From NCBI RefSeq assembly GCF_000017805.1, contig NC_009767.1, positions 310,001 through 374,000 on the forward strand: DNA of 64,000 bases. The letters are read 5' to 3'. The translations under genes were made by a program, and so were the position numbers. Source of the DNA: Roseiflexus castenholzii DSM 13941. GTDB lineage: Bacteria; Chloroflexota; Chloroflexia; Chloroflexales; Roseiflexaceae. Positions 35,097 to 44,091 of the stretch are shown one piece after another. Position 1 is the first letter of the stretch. Each line of letters starts with the position of its first letter. The notes under the pieces are model-generated. The model was not told the origin of the DNA and searched no databases. It saw only the letters and a program-made list of their open reading frames with translations.

Positions 35097-35125
35097 ATTC
35101 TAACACGGAAACGTGTATGTGTCAA
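35097..35125 (-). promoter_or_regulatory. Sigma-70 promoter for the double-HTH gene
   Basis: TTGACA (35120-35125), 17-bp spacer, TAGAAT (35097-35102) on the minus strand. The spacer is filled by palindrome 2. Confidence 0.8.
35103..35116. promoter_or_regulatory. Operator-like palindrome 2 (inside promoter spacer)
   Basis: ACACG-GAAA-CGTGT with the same arms as palindrome 1, start-to-start distance 70 bp. Binding here would block RNA polymerase. Confidence 0.75.
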
Positions 35126-35454
35126 TCGCTGTTGGCGCCTGCCCCGCCGGCATCGACGCGCTCGGCAGGCGCCTCGCCATTGTGCTGTGCACCATCGCCA
35201 TCAGCGGGCGTTTCGGCGGTTTGGGGCAGATACGGAAAACCGGCGCGCTCAGCCACCATGCTCAACGTTTTCTGGGTCGAGCGATGCGGCGTATGCAGAC
35301 CGGTTTCCCATTCGCTGATCGTCTGCTGCCGCACCTCCAGCAGATCTGCCAGTTCGCGTTGAGTCAGGTCCATATGTTCTCGCAACGCGCGAATCATTTC
35401 AGGCTTCCAGACATACGTCGCCCGGCGGCGGCGCCTGTTCTGTTCTGTGCTCAT
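35122..35454 (-). CDS. XRE-family HTH regulator
   Basis: 110 residues. The Cro/CI-type HTH MIRALREHMDLTQRELADLLEVRQQTISEWETGLHTP occupies about 19-55, followed by a short helix and a Gly/Ala-rich tail with no domain. ATG 35454 has GGGGAGA upstream. The stop codon lies within the -35 of the next promoter. Partner and target are unknown; the paired palindromes just downstream are candidate sites for it or for the next gene product. Confidence 0.88.
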   Translation of the reverse strand: MSTEQNRRRRRATYVWKPEMIRALREHMDLTQRELADLLEVRQQTISEWETGLHTPHRSTQKTLSMVAERAGFPYLPQTAETPADGDGAQHNGEAPAERVDAGGAGANSD

Positions 35455-35574
35455 ACGCTTTCTCCCCTCTACAGCCCATCAGTGCCACATAATTCAATTT
35501 GTATCAATATTGTAACACGCCAGCGGATTGTTTGAAAAGGCGCAAACGTTGACACACCGTTCATTCGACGCCGC

Positions 35575-35603
35575 TTGTCGTATACGACGCCTGGCGGTAC
35601 AAT
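35575..35603 (+). promoter_or_regulatory. Promoter for hypothetical gene at 35.6 kb
   Basis: TTGTCG (35575-35580), 17-bp spacer, TACAAT (35598-35603). The leader would be about 23 nt. Confidence 0.6.
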
Positions 35604-35632
35604 AACAGGTACGACTCCTGATACCACGGGGG

Positions 35633-36259
35633 ATGGCATTGATCAGTTACGAAGAACTCGCAACAGGGCTGGAAGAAGCCTGGCTGATCGCCGGTCTGCA
35701 CGAACATGCCGTGATCGAGAGCATTCAACCGGAGACGCTGGATCGCACTTACCGCGCTGAACTCTTCCCCGAACATCCTGAACCGATCGGCGAGGGATGG
35801 TCGCCGCCATGGGTCGAACTCAACCTGGTCTGGACGGCGGCGCACCAGTTGTATTCGGAAGGACGCGACATCGCGCCGGGTCCGCTCGAACTGGCATGGA
35901 CCTACACCGTCGATATTCGGTCGGTTGATCGTAGCGATGCTGAGTTGATCCGCGCGTTCAACGGCGCAGTGCGCGCCGCGCTGCGCCGCGTTGCGCCGGA
36001 TTTCCCCCCGCCGGCGGACTATATCGCCGTCGAAATCCGTCGCGGCTACCGCATCGATGAGAAGCCATCGCCCGTGTATGTTCAGATTATCGGCACGAAT
36101 GTGACCGATCTGAGTGATCTCTGGGGGCAGCGGAGTTCGGAAGCGCTGCGCGATGTGTTGCGCAGCGAGTTACTCATCGTGGCGACGCTGCTGCATAGCC
36201 TGGGGGAGACGTTTACTCCTGGCGGCATTGGCGGTTATCGCTCGGTGGATACAGCGTAA
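35633..36259 (+). CDS. Conserved-looking protein of unknown function, 208 residues
   Basis: I do not recognise a family. It is soluble with no signal or membrane helix. It starts MALISYEELATGLEEAWLIAGL, has a Trp/Pro-rich centre (GWSPPWVELNLVWTAAHQLY) and an alpha/beta C-terminal half (YIAVEIRRGYRIDE, then SPVYVQIIGTNV). The ATG at 35633 has its G-run directly adjacent; the TTG at 35639 has better Shine-Dalgarno spacing (GGGGGA) and may be the true start. Good promoter and codon use support a real gene. Confidence 0.7.
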   Translation: MALISYEELATGLEEAWLIAGLHEHAVIESIQPETLDRTYRAELFPEHPEPIGEGWSPPWVELNLVWTAAHQLYSEGRDIAPGPLELAWTYTVDIRSVDRSDAELIRAFNGAVRAALRRVAPDFPPPADYIAVEIRRGYRIDEKPSPVYVQIIGTNVTDLSDLWGQRSSEALRDVLRSELLIVATLLHSLGETFTPGGIGGYRSVDTA

Positions 36260-36282
36260 CCGCGTTTGATCTTGCGGCGTGG

Positions 36283-36288
36283 TATAAT
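36283..36288 (+). promoter_or_regulatory. -10 hexamer for DksA/TraR-like gene
   Basis: TATAAT 24 bp after the previous stop, with a weak -35. The leader of about 115 nt carries two perfect hairpins. Confidence 0.5.
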
Positions 36289-36307
36289 AACGGTGTGCAA
36301 AACAGGG

Positions 36308-36372
36308 CATCCATGCCAGGGGCATGGATGTGGTTTGGATGATGGGTGCAGGTGCGGCAGAAGACGCTGCCG
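36308..36372 (+). other. Structured 5' leader with two hairpins
   Basis: 36308-36330: CATCCATGCC-AGG-GGCATGGATG, a perfect 10-bp stem. 36355-36372: CGGCAG-AAGACG-CTGCCG, a perfect 6-bp stem. Both lie between the -10 and the Shine-Dalgarno AAAGGAG. Confidence 0.65.
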
Positions 36373-36409
36373 AGCCTATCTTGTTGTTGGCGAGAAAGGA
36401 GCGGCGAAG

Positions 36410-36775
36410 ATGCCATCGACGACGATCTTCGCAGCACAACGAGAGCGACTCGAAGCGGAGCGCGACGCATTACTCGCCGAGATCGCCGCACTGGAGCGGG
36501 AACGCGCCAGTCGTGAGGAGAGCGCCGGTATCGGAAATGTGGTTGCCGAAGAGATGATGGAAACGCTGGTGCGCGAACGTGACCTCGCTCTGCGCAGCAA
36601 TGCGCGTGATCTGCTTGAACAGGTCAACGCCGCGCTGCGTCGCATCGATGAAGGCACGTATGGGATCTGCGCCGATTGCGGCGAACCTATCCCGCTTGAA
36701 CGACTGGAGGCGCTCCCATATGCAACGCTGTGTGTCCGTTGCCAGGCGGCGCGTGAGCGCGCCCGGCGCTGGTAG
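36410..36775 (+). CDS. DksA/TraR-type zinc-finger protein
   Basis: 121 residues. A long N-terminal coiled coil (RLEAERDALLAEIAALERE) leads to a helix pair and a C4 zinc finger (CADCG then CVRC). YGICADCGEPIPLERLEALPYA is the family signature. DksA-type proteins enter the RNA polymerase secondary channel, and proteins of this size are often found beside lspA, which follows here. The coiled-coil tip lacks an obvious DxxDxA, so ppGpp-dependent DksA function is not certain. ATG 36410 has AAAGGAG upstream. Confidence 0.88.
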   Translation: MPSTTIFAAQRERLEAERDALLAEIAALERERASREESAGIGNVVAEEMMETLVRERDLALRSNARDLLEQVNAALRRIDEGTYGICADCGEPIPLERLEALPYATLCVRCQAARERARRW

Positions 36776-36809
36776 TCTTCCTGGCGCATCTGTGGACGGG
36801 CGGGCGCCA

Positions 36810-36849
36810 ACAGCCCCTTGCGGTTCGGTGCGATTCCACAGGGGGCTGT
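36810..36849 (+). terminator. Hairpin after DksA/TraR-like gene
   Basis: ACAGCCCC / GGGGCTGT stem with a loop of about 24 nt, 34 bp after the stop. No strong U-tract. Confidence 0.5.
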
Positions 36850-37332
36850 CTGTTCATGCGCAAGACGCGCGGCGCGCGGCGAGGGACGAGCGGCGCGAAG
36901 GGGGGAAGGTCGTCATACAGGGCGCGCCGACGTGTGGCAAGTTCGTGGTGTCGTGGCACGCGGCGCGCAGGAAGATGACGGGTGAAAAGGTCGCAGATTG
37001 GAACGTGGCATTGCCCCCGGGCACATCTTCGTGTTCCTGGTGGATAGCAGGGTCCGGCAAAGGAAGAGGGAGCACGGAAGGCGGGAGGGGGCGGGTGGAA
37101 GGCGGTCAGATGGGGCGCGTTCCGCCTTGCACATTGCACGTTCCCGATCCCAGAGGTCTTGACTGTGGAACAACGTCAGCGGAGTGGCGCTGCTCATTGA
37201 CAGACCGGCGCTGTGAGGGAGAGGCGTGGGGCGTAAGAGGCGAGAAGGTGGGAGGTTGGAGGTGGAAGACAAGATGGTTGACTTCTCGCTCCTAACCCCT
37301 TATCCCTGATTTTCAGAAAGCGACAGAGAGCA
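36850..37332. other. Gap upstream of lspA
   Basis: Purine-rich, with GGAAGGCGGGAGG-like runs. No gene or repeat family recognised. Confidence 0.4.
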
Positions 37333-37908
37333 TTGACCAATTCGCGCACAACCCTACGGCACGAGTTGCAACGTTATTGGTTGCGTCCGGCTGTGATTGC
37401 TGCAACAATTCTCGCCTTTGACCAGGCGACAAAAGCATGGGTGCTCAACACTTTGGGCACGGTCGAAGGGACATCCCGCCCGCTCATCGGCGACTGGCTG
37501 AGCCTGACGCTGATTCATAATACCGGCATTGCGTTCGGAATGTTCGATGCCGGCTTCTCGCATGTTTTCACGGCGACGTCGCTCATTATCAGCCTGGGCG
37601 CGATGTATTTTTACCGCTATCATCTGCCCGGACCACACCTCATCTCACAGGTATGCCTTGGGCTGATCGTCGGTGGCGCGATCGGGAATATCATTGATCG
37701 GTTGCGCTTTGGTTATGTCATCGATTTCGTGCACGTACACTGGTTCCCCGGCATCTTCAATGTCGCCGACAGCGCAATTACCGTTGGCGTCGCTGTGCTG
37801 GCGCTCTTCCTGCTGCTAACCGGCGATGGCGATCAACGGCGAGCAGGCTCCGACGATGCGCTCTTGAACGATCTCCTTAATCAGGACCCGCGCAGACCCG
37901 GTCCGTAG
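37333..37908 (+). CDS. lspA: Lipoprotein signal peptidase (signal peptidase II)
   Basis: 191 residues with four membrane helices. Catalytic Asp residues lie in GNIIDRLRFGYVIDFV and FNVADSAI; HNTGIAFGMF is the third conserved block. It cleaves prolipoproteins before the lipid-modified Cys, matching the several lipoboxes in this window (8739, 20058 and 30472 genes). The start is TTG at 37333, with AGAGAG upstream. The C-terminus has a short charged cytoplasmic extension. Confidence 0.95.
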   Translation: MTNSRTTLRHELQRYWLRPAVIAATILAFDQATKAWVLNTLGTVEGTSRPLIGDWLSLTLIHNTGIAFGMFDAGFSHVFTATSLIISLGAMYFYRYHLPGPHLISQVCLGLIVGGAIGNIIDRLRFGYVIDFVHVHWFPGIFNVADSAITVGVAVLALFLLLTGDGDQRRAGSDDALLNDLLNQDPRRPGP

Positions 37909-38140
37909 AGCGCAGTCGCACCGACAAGGCGGAACAGGGGCGGAAGAGGGGGGCGCAGGGCAAGCGGCAAGAGATACGAGCGACGCAGAGGCGGCGCGCC
38001 GCGACACGCAGTGCAACGGTCTGTCATTAAGGGCAGGGCGAGAGGCGGGAGAGATGGCAGGCGTATGACGGGCAAAGGTAGACGGCGCAGCCGCACACGC
38101 AAGAACCGAGTAAAGGGCATTGTCAGGGTCGAGCGAGGAC

Positions 38141-39088
38141 ATGGTGCATGGTGAACTGCTTCAACTGATCGTCGAGGCTGCCGATGAGGGTCATCGCCTG
38201 GACCGGTACATCGCCGGGAAAGTGCCCGATCTCTCGCGCACCTATGCTCGCCATTTGATCGAAGACGCCCGCGTGCTCCTCAACAATCGCCAGGTGCGTC
38301 CAGCCTCCCCTGTGCGCGTCGGAGATGTCGTCACCGTGCAATTGCCGGAACCACAGCCCGTCGGTCTGGTCGCCGAAGCGCTCCCGCTCCAGATTGTGTA
38401 CGAGGACGATGATGTCGTTGTGATCGACAAGCCTGCGGGCATAGTTGTGCATCCCGCACCCGGTCACAACCGCGGCACGCTTGTGAATGCGTTGATCGCG
38501 CGCTATCCTGAGATGGCGATCAGCGGCGATCTGCGCCCCGGCATTGTGCATCGGCTCGACCGCGACACGTCGGGGTTGCTGGTGGCGGCGCGCAACGACC
38601 GCGCGTTGCATTCGTTGCAGGCACAACAGCAGGCGCGTCGCATGTTAAAAATCTATCTTGTGGTCGTCGAAGGACGGATGAATGAGTCTGGGGGGGTGAT
38701 CGATGCACCCATCGCGCGCCATCCGACCGACCGGGTGCGCATGGCGGTGATGGCCGGCGGAAGACCGGCGCGCACCCACTGGCGCGTCCTGGAAGAACTG
38801 GGGGAGTATGCGCTGATCGAGGCGCGTCTGGAGACGGGACGAACCCATCAGATACGAGTGCATTTCGCCTCGCGCAATCGCCCCGTGCTCGCCGATCCGC
38901 TCTACGGACCGAAGCGTCCGCGCGCAACCTTTGGATTGACGCGCCAGTTTCTCCATGCGCATCGCCTGGGGTTTGCGCTGCCATCGAGCGGCGCATGGGT
39001 CGAGTTCACCTCGCCGCTGCCGGACGATCTGGCAGCAGCGCTCGCGCGATTGCGGCAGCGCGCCAACAGCGCCATCAGGCGCACGTGA
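38141..39088 (+). CDS. rluD: 23S rRNA pseudouridine synthase, RluD type
   Basis: 315 residues. An N-terminal S4 RNA-binding domain (HRLDRYIAGKVPDLSRTYARHLIEDARVLLN) is followed by the RluA-family catalytic domain, with nucleophile Asp in HRLDRDTSGLL (near 140). ARLETGRTHQIRVH is motif III. It is the classic neighbour of lspA. ATG 38141 has GAGGA upstream. Element copy f is inserted 3 bp after the stop. Confidence 0.93.
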   Translation: MVHGELLQLIVEAADEGHRLDRYIAGKVPDLSRTYARHLIEDARVLLNNRQVRPASPVRVGDVVTVQLPEPQPVGLVAEALPLQIVYEDDDVVVIDKPAGIVVHPAPGHNRGTLVNALIARYPEMAISGDLRPGIVHRLDRDTSGLLVAARNDRALHSLQAQQQARRMLKIYLVVVEGRMNESGGVIDAPIARHPTDRVRMAVMAGGRPARTHWRVLEELGEYALIEARLETGRTHQIRVHFASRNRPVLADPLYGPKRPRATFGLTRQFLHAHRLGFALPSSGAWVEFTSPLPDDLAAALARLRQRANSAIRRT

Positions 39089-39093
39089 TGTCA

Positions 39094-39241
39094 TACCAAT
39101 AACGATTGAAGATGCCGCATGCTGGTCATTCCGAGCCCTTCGCTTCGCTCAGGGTAAACGCAGCGAGGAATCTGCGCGGGTCGCGCACAACCCCTCGCGC
39201 TGCTCGGGGTGACCATGCCGGATGGTCACCGGTCATTGGTA
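39094..39241 (-). mobile_element. Dispersed TIR element, copy f
   Basis: Bounded by TACCAAT and ATTGGTA, flanked by TCA on both sides (39091-39093 and 39242-39244). It is the one copy showing that the middle base of the TNA target varies to C. Confidence 0.88.
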
Positions 39242-39510
39242 TCAGCCCATGAGACGCAGGCGGTAGTCGGCATGACTATCAGCAGGTCATGCGCCAACCA
39301 AATCACATCATCGCCGAACGATCTTTGCTGCTGTTGATCCTGCTCTCGTCCGTGTCTCGCGCCCGACAATCGTCTCACCCACCGTTGTCGCAAGCAACGC
39401 TCCTCTCATCGTGTATTATGTGCAGGGTGAGACGTCAACGAACTGAGGATGGTCGCCCGAAAGTGGTTGGATTTACTCACGAAGTCGCTACGGTTGCGCC
39501 GAGGGTGTAA

Positions 39511-39680
39511 TACCAATGACGCTTGACGATGCCGCATGCTGGTCATGCCGCGCGCAGCGACTGGTCATTCCGAGCCCTTCGCTTCGCTCAGGGTAAACGC
39601 AGCGAGGAATCTGCGCGGGTCGCGCACGACCCCTCGCGCTGCTCGGGGTGACCATGCCGGATGTTCACAGGTGATTGGTA
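39511..39680 (-). mobile_element. Dispersed TIR element, copy g
   Basis: Flanked by TAA (39508-39510 and 39681-39683). It ends 24 bp before the mdh ATG. One 22-bp unit is present at the left. Confidence 0.88.
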
Positions 39681-39704
39681 TAACCTTGTTGAAGAGGAGG
39701 AGTC

Positions 39705-40634
39705 ATGAGACCGAAAATTTCGATCATCGGTGCGGGATTCGTTGGTTCGACCGCCGCTCACTGGATCGCGTCCAAGGAACTGGGTGACGTGGTGCTGGTC
39801 GATATCATTGATGGCGTGCCGCAGGGCAAGGGACTCGATCTGTTGCAGGCCGGACCCATCGAGGGATTCGATGTGAAGATCACCGGCACAAACGACTACG
39901 CTGCAACCGCAAACTCCGACATCATTATCGTGACCTCGGGCGCGCCGCGCAAACCCGGCATGAGCCGCGAAGACCTGATCCGCGTCAATGCCGACATCAC
40001 GCGCGACTGCATCTCCAAGGCGGCGCCGCTCTCGCCCGATGCGGTGATCATTATGGTGAACAACCCGCTCGACACGATGACGTACCTGGCGAAGCAGGTG
40101 AGCGGCTTCCCCAAGAACCGCGTTGTGGGGCAGGCAGGCGTCCTTGATACTGCGCGCTACCGGACGTTCATCGCCATGGAAGCCGGGGTGTCGGTCGAGG
40201 ATATTCAGGCGATGTTGATGGGGGGGCATGGCGACGAAATGGTGCCATTGCCACGCTTCACCACGATCAGCGGCATTCCGGTGACCGAGTTCATCAGCAA
40301 GGAACGGCTCGACGCGATCATTGAACGCACACGCAAAGGCGGCGGCGAAATCGTCAATCTGCTGAAGACGGGCAGCGCCTACTATGCGCCGAGCGCCGCG
40401 ACCGTACAGATGGTCGAGGCGATCCTGCGCGATAAGAAGCGCGTGTTGCCGTGTGCCTGTTACCTCGAAGGCGAGTATGGATTGAACGACATCTACTTCG
40501 GCGTTCCGTGCGTCCTTGGCGCCGGCGGCGTCGAACGGGTGCTCGAACTGCCGTTGAACGACGAGGAAATGGCGCTGGTGAGAAAGAGCGCCGAAGCGGT
40601 GAGTTCGTCAATCGCAACGCTCAAGCAGATGTAG
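39705..40634 (+). CDS. mdh: Malate dehydrogenase (LDH-like, NAD-dependent)
   Basis: 309 residues, the length of the tetrameric Chloroflexus enzyme. The NAD site is IIGAGFVGSTAAHW. The malate-specific Arg loop is APRKPGMSRED, NNPLD is present, and the catalytic His is in GGHGDEMVPL. It interconverts malate and oxaloacetate in the TCA and 3-hydroxypropionate cycles. AAGAGGAGGAG just before the ATG gives a strong Shine-Dalgarno. Element copy g occupies the promoter region, so its right end (GGTATAAC) may contribute a -10. Confidence 0.97.
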   Translation: MRPKISIIGAGFVGSTAAHWIASKELGDVVLVDIIDGVPQGKGLDLLQAGPIEGFDVKITGTNDYAATANSDIIIVTSGAPRKPGMSREDLIRVNADITRDCISKAAPLSPDAVIIMVNNPLDTMTYLAKQVSGFPKNRVVGQAGVLDTARYRTFIAMEAGVSVEDIQAMLMGGHGDEMVPLPRFTTISGIPVTEFISKERLDAIIERTRKGGGEIVNLLKTGSAYYAPSAATVQMVEAILRDKKRVLPCACYLEGEYGLNDIYFGVPCVLGAGGVERVLELPLNDEEMALVRKSAEAVSSSIATLKQM

Positions 40635-40980
40635 GTCTTGCGGCGACAATGACGATTGCACAGAACATGTGCGAGAGGTGGAGGGATGCCCGTTGCTCTG
40701 GCAGCGGTGCTCCCTCATATGTGATGTGTGAGCGTCTCGACGCCTTTTGTGTTGTACCTCCACTTCCTTCCCGGCATCGCTTGAGAGGGATTTTTGGGTG
40801 TCCTGACACCCGAAAGAGACGATGCACAATGTGGACTTGCCGAACAAACGCCGTTGGTGAGCGTTCCTTTGTGGGCGCGCCACGCAGTCGCTATTGCCGA
40901 CGCACCGCGCAATAACGGCAGATTGGGATTATTCAAACCGGCGCAATGCGCCATGCAATCTACGCTCGGGGCAACACATC
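40635..40980. other. mdh-kinase gap
   Basis: A hairpin GGGTGT-CCTG-ACACCC is at 40796-40811, with a T-run before it rather than after it on the plus strand. No gene is recognised. Confidence 0.4.
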
Positions 40981-42756
40981 ATGGACGCAGCAGAGCGCAT
41001 CCCGCTCCCATCGAAGATTTCTCTGCAACGCCAGATGATCGGCGGCGACCGTTTCTACAATCTATCGCGCTGGGGCGTGACTATCCTGCTCATCGGGATT
41101 GTTCAACTGATTGCCGGTGAGTCGCTCTGGTCCCCCACTGCTGCGCACAGCCCGATGATCGTCGTGATGTGGGGATACGTCGTCTTCACTACGCTGGCGA
41201 CGATTATGGTGTTTATTCCGCAAATTGCGGCGTTCCTGCGGTTCAGTTTTGCCGTCGATATTCTGGCATTGCTGCTGCTGACGCTCTTCAACCCCGATCC
41301 GCGCGAGATTCTCTATCCGCTCTTCCTGCTACCGCTCGTCAATGCGGCATTCCGCCTGAATTCGTCGGCAAGTTTGCTAACCGGGCTGATCACCGCATTC
41401 GCGTACATCGGAGCCTATCTGATCGCGCGCATTGGTCCGGGCAACGGCTCGATTCCGTCCGATCCACTCGGGTATGTGGGGCTGACGTTGCGCGCGCTGG
41501 CGCTCGTGTTCATTCCCTGGATTACGGGGGGGTTGGCGGAACGCTGGAGCGCCAGCAACCGGTTGAGTGTGGCGCTGGCGGAAGAGAAGGCGGCTGAGGC
41601 GTTGCGTGAGGCGAATGCCTACCGCGATCAGACGCGCGCGCTGTATGAGGCAGCGTATACGCTGGCGACGACCAACGATTATCAGAACGTGCTCGAAGTG
41701 ACGCTTGACGAAAGCCAGAAACTGGCGCCGTATACGTGTGGGATGGTGCTCCTCTCCACCGGGCAGACCAATCAACTGTTCGTCGCTTCGTCGCGCGGGC
41801 TGGACCCCAACGACCAGGAACGCATTGTAACGATCGGACCCGGCGCCATCGGGCGAACGATACGCGGTTCGGACCCGGTGGTGCTGGATAATTTCCGGGA
41901 TGACCCCGAATTGATGGCGTTCACATCGCTGCACCGGCATCGCACCGCCTGCCTGTTGCCGCTCCGCTTCGGACTGAACACATACGGGGTCATGGTTTTC
42001 GCCAGCGACCACGAACGCGCCTTTGGACACGAAGAGGTCGAGAAACTCGCGGCGCTGGCATCCTATGCGCTGGTGGCGCTACAGAACGCCCAACTGATCT
42101 ACGATCTGCAACAGGAACGCACGAAACTCCTGTCGAAAGAGGAAGAGGTGCGCCATCAACTGGCGCGCGACCTGCACGACGGACCGGCACAGGCGCTGGC
42201 GGCAATCACGATGAACGTCGAGTTTATCAAGCGCCTGCTCGAACGCGACCCGGCGCGCGTCCTGCCCGAACTCGACAAACTCGGACAACTCGCCAAGCGC
42301 ACCACTCACGATGTGCGCACGATGCTGTTCGAATTGCGTCCGCTGGCGCTCGAAACGCAGGGTCTCGATGTGACGCTACAACAGTACTTTGAGCGCTTCC
42401 GCGACAATCCGACCAAAATCATTCTCGAAGCCGATACCATTGATGCGCAACTCGACACGAAAGTCGAGGGTACGCTGTTCAACATCGTTCAGGAAGCAGT
42501 TAATAATGCGCTGAAACACGCAAAAGCGCAGCACATCTGGGTGCGCCTGCGCCAGACGCCAACGACGCTCGAAACGATCATTGAAGACGACGGGCGCGGC
42601 TTTGATGTCGAGAAGGTGCGTGCCAGCTACGATCAGCGCGGTTCGTTCGGCTTGCTGAACATCGAGGAACGCGCCTCACTGATGGGTGGCGTCGCCGAAG
42701 TGACCTCCACGCCAGGCAAAGGCACGACGTGGAAGGTGATTGTGCCACTCCAATGA
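40981..42756 (+). CDS. Sensor histidine kinase (HisKA_3 type) with GAF domain
   Basis: 591 residues. About six N-terminal membrane helices (to about 180) are followed by a short coiled coil (ALAEEKAAEALREANAY) and a GAF domain (about 225-375). A HisKA_3 dimer domain has the phospho-His in ARDLHDGPAQAL (near 398). The HATPase domain shows the N box VQEAVNNALKHA, G1 EDDGRGFD and G2 SFGLLNIEERA. This is the NarX/NreB/DesK class, which phosphorylates LuxR-type regulators; none is adjacent. ATG 40981 has only a weak site. The stop overlaps the rsmA start (ATGA). Confidence 0.92.
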   Translation: MDAAERIPLPSKISLQRQMIGGDRFYNLSRWGVTILLIGIVQLIAGESLWSPTAAHSPMIVVMWGYVVFTTLATIMVFIPQIAAFLRFSFAVDILALLLLTLFNPDPREILYPLFLLPLVNAAFRLNSSASLLTGLITAFAYIGAYLIARIGPGNGSIPSDPLGYVGLTLRALALVFIPWITGGLAERWSASNRLSVALAEEKAAEALREANAYRDQTRALYEAAYTLATTNDYQNVLEVTLDESQKLAPYTCGMVLLSTGQTNQLFVASSRGLDPNDQERIVTIGPGAIGRTIRGSDPVVLDNFRDDPELMAFTSLHRHRTACLLPLRFGLNTYGVMVFASDHERAFGHEEVEKLAALASYALVALQNAQLIYDLQQERTKLLSKEEEVRHQLARDLHDGPAQALAAITMNVEFIKRLLERDPARVLPELDKLGQLAKRTTHDVRTMLFELRPLALETQGLDVTLQQYFERFRDNPTKIILEADTIDAQLDTKVEGTLFNIVQEAVNNALKHAKAQHIWVRLRQTPTTLETIIEDDGRGFDVEKVRASYDQRGSFGLLNIEERASLMGGVAEVTSTPGKGTTWKVIVPLQ

Positions 42757-43661
42757 CGTCTGCGAATCCTTACCTCTCCCTCGCGCGCGTCCGCGCTGCG
42801 CTCCACGCTCTGGACCTGCGCCCTTCCCGCAGTATGGGGCAAAACTTCCTGATCGACGGCGCTGCACTGGCGAAGATTGTCAACGCTGCCCAATTGACCT
42901 CTGATGATACAGTCATCGAAGTTGGTCCCGGTTTGGGTGTGCTGACGTGGGAATTGATGCACCGCACCCGCGCAGTCATCGCCGTCGAACTCGACCATCG
43001 CCTGGCGGATCGGTTGCGCGCCGAGTTTCGCGCGTTCTCCAATCTGGCGATCATCCAGGGCGATGTGTTGCGCCTACCACCAGAGGCGATCCTCGCAGAA
43101 CACGACCCCGACGCATCCTCCGGCGCCCGACCGTACAAGGTCGTCGCCAATCTTCCCTATGCCATCACATCAGCAGCGCTGCGCCACTTCCTCAGCAACC
43201 CGCTCCGCCCGGCGCTGATGGTCGTGCTGGTGCAACGCGAAGTCGCCGACCGCATCTGCGCGCGCCCCGGCAATCTGAGTGTCCTGGCGCATGCTGTCCA
43301 GATCTATGCCGAACCCGAGATCATCGCGCGCATCCCGGCTTCCTGTTTCTTTCCCACACCCGAAGTCGAGTCGACCGTTCTGCGGTTGCGGATTCGCCCG
43401 CAACCTGCCGTTGTACCCGATCAACCGGAGGCGCTGCTGCGCCTGATCAAAGCCGGGTTCCTCCATCCGCGCAAGCAGTTGGGAAACGCGCTACCCGGCG
43501 GAATGGCCGCCATGGGGATGAAAACCGACAAACAGAAAATCCTGAACGCGCTCACCGCCGCCGGCATCAACGCCACCCGCCGCGCCGAAACCGTGACCCT
43601 CGATGAATGGGGCGCGGTGTATCGGGCATTGAAGATGGACAGCGAGAAGGTGAAAGGGTGA
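42753..43661 (+). CDS. rsmA: 16S rRNA adenine dimethyltransferase
   Basis: 302 residues. It dimethylates two adjacent adenines at the 3' end of 16S rRNA. Motifs: GQNFLID at the start, SAM site VIEVGPGLGVLT, acidic loop VAVELDH (read AVIAVELDH), catalytic VVANLPYAITS, and C-terminal SCFFPTPEVESTVLRL. It starts inside the kinase stop codon, so the two are translationally coupled, an unusual pairing. Confidence 0.96.
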   Translation: MTSANPYLSLARVRAALHALDLRPSRSMGQNFLIDGAALAKIVNAAQLTSDDTVIEVGPGLGVLTWELMHRTRAVIAVELDHRLADRLRAEFRAFSNLAIIQGDVLRLPPEAILAEHDPDASSGARPYKVVANLPYAITSAALRHFLSNPLRPALMVVLVQREVADRICARPGNLSVLAHAVQIYAEPEIIARIPASCFFPTPEVESTVLRLRIRPQPAVVPDQPEALLRLIKAGFLHPRKQLGNALPGGMAAMGMKTDKQKILNALTAAGINATRRAETVTLDEWGAVYRALKMDSEKVKG

Positions 43662-43717
43662 AGCGGGCAGTGCAGACGCATCTGTCGCGCAACAGTTTCT
43701 GTGCGCCGGAGCAGTAG

Positions 43718-43865
43718 TACCAAGTACGATTGACGATGCCGCATGCGTGTCATTCCGAGCCCTTCGCTTCGCTCAGGGTAAACGCAGCGCGGAATCTGAG
43801 CGGGTCGCGCACGCCCCCGCGCGCTGCTCGGGGTGACCATGCCGGATGGTCACAGGGATTTGGTA
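43718..43865 (-). mobile_element. Dispersed TIR element, copy h
   Basis: Left end TACCAAG, right end TTTGGTA (one change each). Flanks TAG and TAA differ. It follows rsmA by 56 bp. 43866-44091 shows no gene. Confidence 0.8.
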
Positions 43866-44091
43866 TAACCCCCTCCTGCTCTCCTCTCGGGAGTCGGAAA
43901 CTTTCCCACTGCATCCGGCCAGGGATGGGAGAGCAGAGGTGGAGGGCAACTCGCCCCTACCGGCAGGAGGCGCTTCCTTCGCCCTCAGCAGCGGCGATCA
44001 GAGGTGAGGTCCAAACCAGGGAACCACAGTCGCACAGCACGACGCGGGTGCCGGAGCAGACAGGATGACACGCACCGAAGGTCAGGCATCC

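Noticed and set aside
40791..40816. Intrinsic terminator after mdh
   Set aside because: The hairpin is good but the T-run precedes the stem on the plus strand, and neither strand has a U-tract after it.
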